Part shown: in pieces, positions 38,501 through 44,500 of the stretch | Layout: each line of letters opens with the position of its first letter | Position numbering within the stretch: the first letter of the stretch is position 1 | NCBI GenBank assembly: GCA_022072025.1 | Contig: JAJVIP010000017.1 | Span: 1-53,461, forward strand | Length of the DNA stretch: 53,461 nucleotides | Source: Elusimicrobiota bacterium | GTDB taxonomy: Bacteria > Elusimicrobiota > Elusimicrobia > F11 | Reading direction: 5' to 3' | Program-made: the position numbers and the translations under genes | Notes under the pieces: generated by a model | Seen by the model: only the letters and a program-made list of their open reading frames with translations | Told to the model about the DNA's origin: nothing | Databases searched by the model: none

Positions 38501-41500
38501 TGGCGCAGATAAAAGCACAGGCGGCTGAACTGAGAAACTCAATCGGGAAAATGGAAAAGACATTAAAGGATCTTGGATTTTCCGACGACCAGGCGAAAGC
38601 TGCGCTGGTTTCTCTGAGTACCACTCCTGAGGTCAAAGCTCCCGCTCTCCGCCTTTCTTTGCTGGAGAAAAAGGTGGAAGCCATCGGCCAAGCGCTCAAG
38701 GACGAAGACCTCACGAAATCAGAGATGGGCCTTTATGAATTCGACGCGCTCGATAAACAGTTCACAATAGCAGCCTCGGCGTCTCTCAATTCCTTGGAGG
38801 GAAGGGGGCAAGGCGTCAGTGAACTCTGGTCTGGATTGACAAACGTATTGAGAGCCCGCGCCTCGGGACGTCCGACAGAAAAACTGTCCGAATCCATCAA
38901 AGCTGAATCGGGTTTGTTGAAGAGTTTGGAGAGGTTGATTAACAAGGGCGTCCTCCCATCAAACCTACACAAATCCATCAGCGGGCATTTCCGTGCCGGC
39001 CTTGAGCAAAAGTCGGTCCAAGATCGCATCCAACTTGCTCGTGCGGAAGAATCCGATTTGGCGCGTTATGAATTGCGTCTCGCCGTCCAAGCTGATGCGC
39101 GGCAGTTCGGTGAAGGAGTGGCGAAGGGAGACTTCCTCAACGATGAAGATCGAACCTGGAAACATACGGCGGGGCAAATCGGGTTTGGATTAACCCCTCC
39201 AGGCTGGGCAGCAGACGTGCGCGACTTTGAGGCCAACCGAGAGAAAGGAAGCAATCTGGGAATGGCGTTTTCGCTGATCGGCCTCATTCCATTTGTGGGC
39301 GATGGCCTCAAAATTGGCGGGAAATCGCTCGCGAGATCGCTCAAGGGTGTGGACGCCGCGACGGAACTTGTTAAACGCGGAGACGAGATCGTTGAGGCAG
39401 GAGAAAAGATTGGCGAGCAATTACTCAAACACGGCAATGAGATCGCAAACGCTATGCCCAAAAACGGATTGTTTGCGAGAATTTCTCGCGCAGAAAGCGT
39501 TGAAGAATTTATTAAGGGAAATGGTGACTTTGCACGAGGCAATAATGAAGTGTTTGTGACGGCATTCGATGATATTAAGGACGTCAAAACGCCCTCGGGG
39601 TTTGCTGATCGGTTAAGTCTTTTCGAGAATTTCGAAGGAACGGTCAAAAGGACGACGGGTAATACCGTCGTTGTATTTAGGAAGACAGATATCTCGGGCG
39701 TAGCGACGCCAGTCAATCCACGCCTGCGCGGCTATGGCAACATCGGCACCGGCATAACAGCTGGCGGCGCTCGTGAATGGGTAATTCCCAATGGGGATAT
39801 AAGACAGTTGAGGAAGGAAGGTTTTGAAATAGAGAGTATCTATTCGGTTGATTTCAAGGGGGTGAGGACAGAATGGAAAATTGCTGCCAACAAAGATGGG
39901 ACATACTCGGTCGTTTCGAAGGAGATGAGAAAAGGAATCGAGACGAGCAAAAACAATGGGAGGACCTTCACCAATACATCAGAAAAATTGGGAGCGTCCC
40001 ATTTGGAGACTACTTACAAAGATGCTCCCGCTGCGGGCAACTATGGCTCGATTCCGCCAGAAAGGGCGGGAAAGGAGATCTCTATATCCTCACAAAAATC
40101 TCTCGCGAAGACGCCAAACAGAAATTCCCCGACGCCAACATCAATTAATTCCACCGCAAAAAAAGCCGCGGCTTCAGCTGCGGTTTTGGCCGGAGCGGGA
40201 ATGCTTGTTTCTCCCGCAGCCCAGGCCGCTCCCGCGGTTCAACCCCTCCCCGGCAAGAACGGCCCCGCGGTGGCGCTCAAGGAACTCACCCAAGTCCAGT
40301 CCCAGGTCAAACAAGAAGTTAACGCGCAATCCGCCAAGCAAACCGCCGCCACCGCCTCCCTCGATAAAACCCTCTCACCCTCCAAACCTCGCGGCCTCAA
40401 AGAATCCCTGGCCCTCGCCGTCGCCGCCCCGTTTAAGCTGGTGGGGGCGGTCATCACTCGCACACTCAAACTCATGATTCAACTGCCCTTCATCGGCCCC
40501 GCATTTGATTTCGCGACCAAAGCCGCCTGGCAACTCAAAGGGGCCATTCTGGGGGGAATGTCGACCTTGGTGAGTGGGGATGTCATGGATAAACAGGAAC
40601 TCACAGAGGATGGAAAATTTCCGTTTGACTCAAATCTCCTTCATGTGGCGGCGATTAGTGTGAATGGGGTTAAGAACGATCCGGATGATTCAATTTTGCT
40701 CCAAAAATTGGTCACGGAAGGTTTTAATGTAACCGATACTGTGAAGATATCGAATGGCACACACTTTCTAGGCCTAGGCGATGCAACCCAGGTTCTCCTA
40801 CATGAACTCGGCGCCTATGACAAACCCGTTCTGAATTTGGTGTCGGCCCTCCGCCAGGGGATAGAAGAGAAAGGCGAGGTGTATGTGGTGGCCCATAGCC
40901 AAGGCACAGCCATCACCACCATGGCGCTGGAATTGTTAACTGCCAAAGAACGAAGCAAGATCCATTATTACGGCGCCGGCGGTCAATTCTTTGTGGATGC
41001 TCAAGTATGGGGCCTGGCCAGCGCCAGGAACGTTTGGAACAAGGGGGACCCGGTTCCCGCCACCGGCAACCTGATCAATCCGTTAAACTTGGTGGTAGAG
41101 AAACGCTTCAGCCGCATGTTCAAAGACCGAGTGGCGGGAAGCGATGGGCAAACCAGTTGGGCGGAAATTAATATTGGTGAAAACGGCAACAAACACGAAT
41201 TCACGAAATTTTATTCAGCGGACATGAAAGCATGGTCGCAGGAAAAGGCGTTGGACTTTCGCCAACGAAAAATGGAGGAGTTAAATGAAGTTAAGAAGAA
41301 TTTTATGGATAACATCCCTGGGTCTTTTTCTGATCGGTTGCTCACGGGTGAACGAGGACTTGAGCCAACAGCCGCCTTACAATCAACTAATCGGGCACAG
41401 ATTCAGGACCAAAATAGAACTGGTAGTCTTCAGCTTAAAGGGAAAAACCAAAAAAATACTGGTGGACAAATTGGGGAAAAGATTTCCGGCTTTAGAGAAG

Positions 41501-44500
41501 ATCAAACCTCCGTTTCCATTCAACTACCAGGACAAAATTATATGGGGCATCCTACCGGTAGAGACGGATCTCAAGGTGCTCAAAGTGACCCAAGAGGGCT
41601 CCAGCGGAATGAGTTTCACGCGCCTAAATCTGGAAGTATTGAAATCGAGCGATCCCCAGTGGATCAACCAAGTCATGGACTTTTCACTTCTGACAACCTA
41701 CGACAACGAGAACCCGGTCCCGAAGTTCAACCCAGAGTACGTGGAGGAGATTCCGGCGGCACCGTAGGGTTTTTCGCCAAACCCGGAAGCGGTTCAAACG
41801 CTCCCTTCAACGAAATGGAGAAGGGGCTCACCCGCGACCAAACCACCTCCCTGGCCGGCCGCGCTCAAGACTTCCTCAAGGGGCTTTTTAGCGGGATCCT
41901 GGGAGTGAAAGAGGACGCCGCCACCACCGCCGCCAAACCCCGCGGCCTAAAAGAAACCCTGGGCCTCGTTCTGGCCGCCCCGTTCAAACTGACGGGAACC
42001 CTTATCACCCGCACCATGAAGCTCATAACGCAACTTCCCTTCATTGGCCCCGCCTTTGATTTAGCAACCAAGGCCGCCTGGCAACTCAAAGGGGCTATTT
42101 TGGGTGGAATCTCGACTCTGGTGAGCGGAGATGTCCTGGATAAACAGGAATATACCGAAGACGGAAAGTTTCCTTTTGACTCAAATCCTCATAAGGTAGC
42201 GGCTATCAGTGTAAATGGGGTTAAGAACGACAAAGAAGATGCGAAATCCATGCGTCAAGCAATGATGAATGGATTCGAGATTGAGAAAGCCTCCTATATT
42301 ACAAATGGGACTCATTTACTTGGATTCGGTGACGCCATCCAAGTATTCCTGCATGAACTCGGCGCCTATGACAAACCCGTTCTGAGTCTGGTGTCCGCCG
42401 TCCGCCAAGGGATAGAAGAGAAAGGGGAGGTGTATGTGGTGGCCCACAGTCAGGGAACAGCCATCACCACCATGGCACTGGAATTGTTGACACCCGAAGA
42501 ACGAGGCAAAATCCATTATTATGGCGCCGGCGGCCAATTCTTTGTGGATGCCAAGGTATGGGGCTTGGCGAGTGCGCGGAATGTATGGAACAAGGGTGAC
42601 CCGGTTCCCGCCACTGGGAACCTCATCAATCCATTAAATCTGGTGGTTGAAAATCGCTTTAGCCGTATGTTTCAAGACCGCGTGGAAGGGGGCGATGGGC
42701 AAACAACTTGGGCCGAGATTGATGTAACTGAAAAAGGGAACAAACACGGATTTCAAATTTTTTATTCCGATGACATGGAAACATGGGCCCAGGAAAAGGC
42801 TTTGGATTTTCGTCAACGACGAATGGAGGAATTAAATGGAATTGAGAAGAATTTTACGGATAACAACCATGGTGCTTCTTTTGATCGGATGCTCACGGGT
42901 GAACGAAGACTTGAGCCAACAACCACCCTACAACCAACTGATCGGGAAAGAATTCAAGACGAAGATCGAGTTGGTGGCTTTCAGCTTTCACGACAACAGG
43001 AGAAAGCTGTTATTAGAGAAAATCAACTGGGAGTTTCCCTCTCGGGAAAAAATAAAACCACCATTTCCAATCACTTATCAGGACAAAATTATTCGAGGAA
43101 TATTACCGCCAGAAACACAATTCGAAGTGATTCAAGTGAAATCGGAGGGGGGATCAGCAGGACCGTTTACCCGTCTTTACGTGAAAATCACTCAGTCTCC
43201 GGATCTGACTTGGGTAGGGAAAATAGTCGGTCCATCCTATCTCACAACCTACGACAACGAGAACCCGGTCCCGAAATTCAACCCAGAGTACGTGGAAGAG
43301 ATTCCGGCGGCGCCGTAGGGTTTTTCGCGAAGGCCGGGGCAATTATGGGCGGACTTCTCTCCATTTTCGTCAAACCCTTCCAAACAATCCTCGCCAAACT
43401 GGGGTTTGGCCGGCCCTCCTCGCCAACGAGAGTCTCCGCTCCTCGGCCTGGTGTGATAGAGGAATTGAGAATGAGCTTGTCTTCAGACCCCGCCCGAGCG
43501 GAGGAAGGAAGATTGTTGAAACTCTCCGCGGCTTTTCAAGACGCTCAAAAATCAATTCCCCAAACCGCCCAAACGCTGGTGTCCTTAAAATCGGGTGTCA
43601 ACGCCGTTGAAAAATCGGCGAAGTCGATGGGCCCCATGCTTCAACGCCTGGGGTTCGATGAAGCGGAATCGAATAAAATAATTGCTTCTTTCGGCCGTGT
43701 CGCGGGCCTCCAACATATTCTTTCGAGCTGGAAGGTGATGCAGCGGAGCGCGGAAGAAGTGGCCTCCGCGCTTGAGGCCAAAGAGTTGGGGAAAGCGGAG
43801 GTGGCCTTTGGGGCCCATGAAGGGGCGCGGCGCACCTTCCATAAGGCCGCGAATGAGATGCAAAACACACTTCTGAAACGGGTGCAAGCGAATAGAGAAG
43901 TGAGAGAAGGCCTCGCGCAAATACTCAGGGCGCGGATGGAAGGGAAGGGGCGCGAGGCGCTGGGGAAATCGCTTCAGGCCGAGTCGCAATTGATACGGTC
44001 CTTGTTGGACAAGGGCCGGAAAGGTCTTTTGCCGGCCTCGGGCGGGGGACTTCTCTTGAAGGGGATGAGAAGCCAACTAAACCAAACGCCGGAACGGATG
44101 CAACTGGCGAGAAATGAGGACATTTTAAGTATCGGCCAAGAACGGAAATCGGCCTTGGATTCTCTGGTATGGTATACAACCAACGTGCGCGAGGAGGCAA
44201 AGCAGCGCGACGCCTCTATGTATACAAGCCTGATGGCGGCGGTGAACCCTTTGGGTCCGGTGGATGAAACGCTGCGCGTGATGGAGAAATCAAGCGGCGG
44301 TTGGAAAGGCCATTTGGCGGGATGGGGAACGTTGATGTCGGGAGAAGCCTTGGAAGCAATGGCGCTCCTGATGCCCGTCATCAAAGGTGTTCAGGCTCTT
44401 CCTGTTGTCTTAGACGAAGGTGTGAAAACGGCGGGACCCCGCCTGGGATGGAGTGATAAGACACAGGAAATTGCCAGCGAGTGGGCTGGAAAAACGGGCA

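Noticed and set aside
39956-40477. Additional nested + strand frame of 173 codons near the first lipase
   Set aside because: Pro/Arg/Ser-rich with no fold-like pattern and no ribosome site. It overlaps the better-supported CxxC gene in a third frame.
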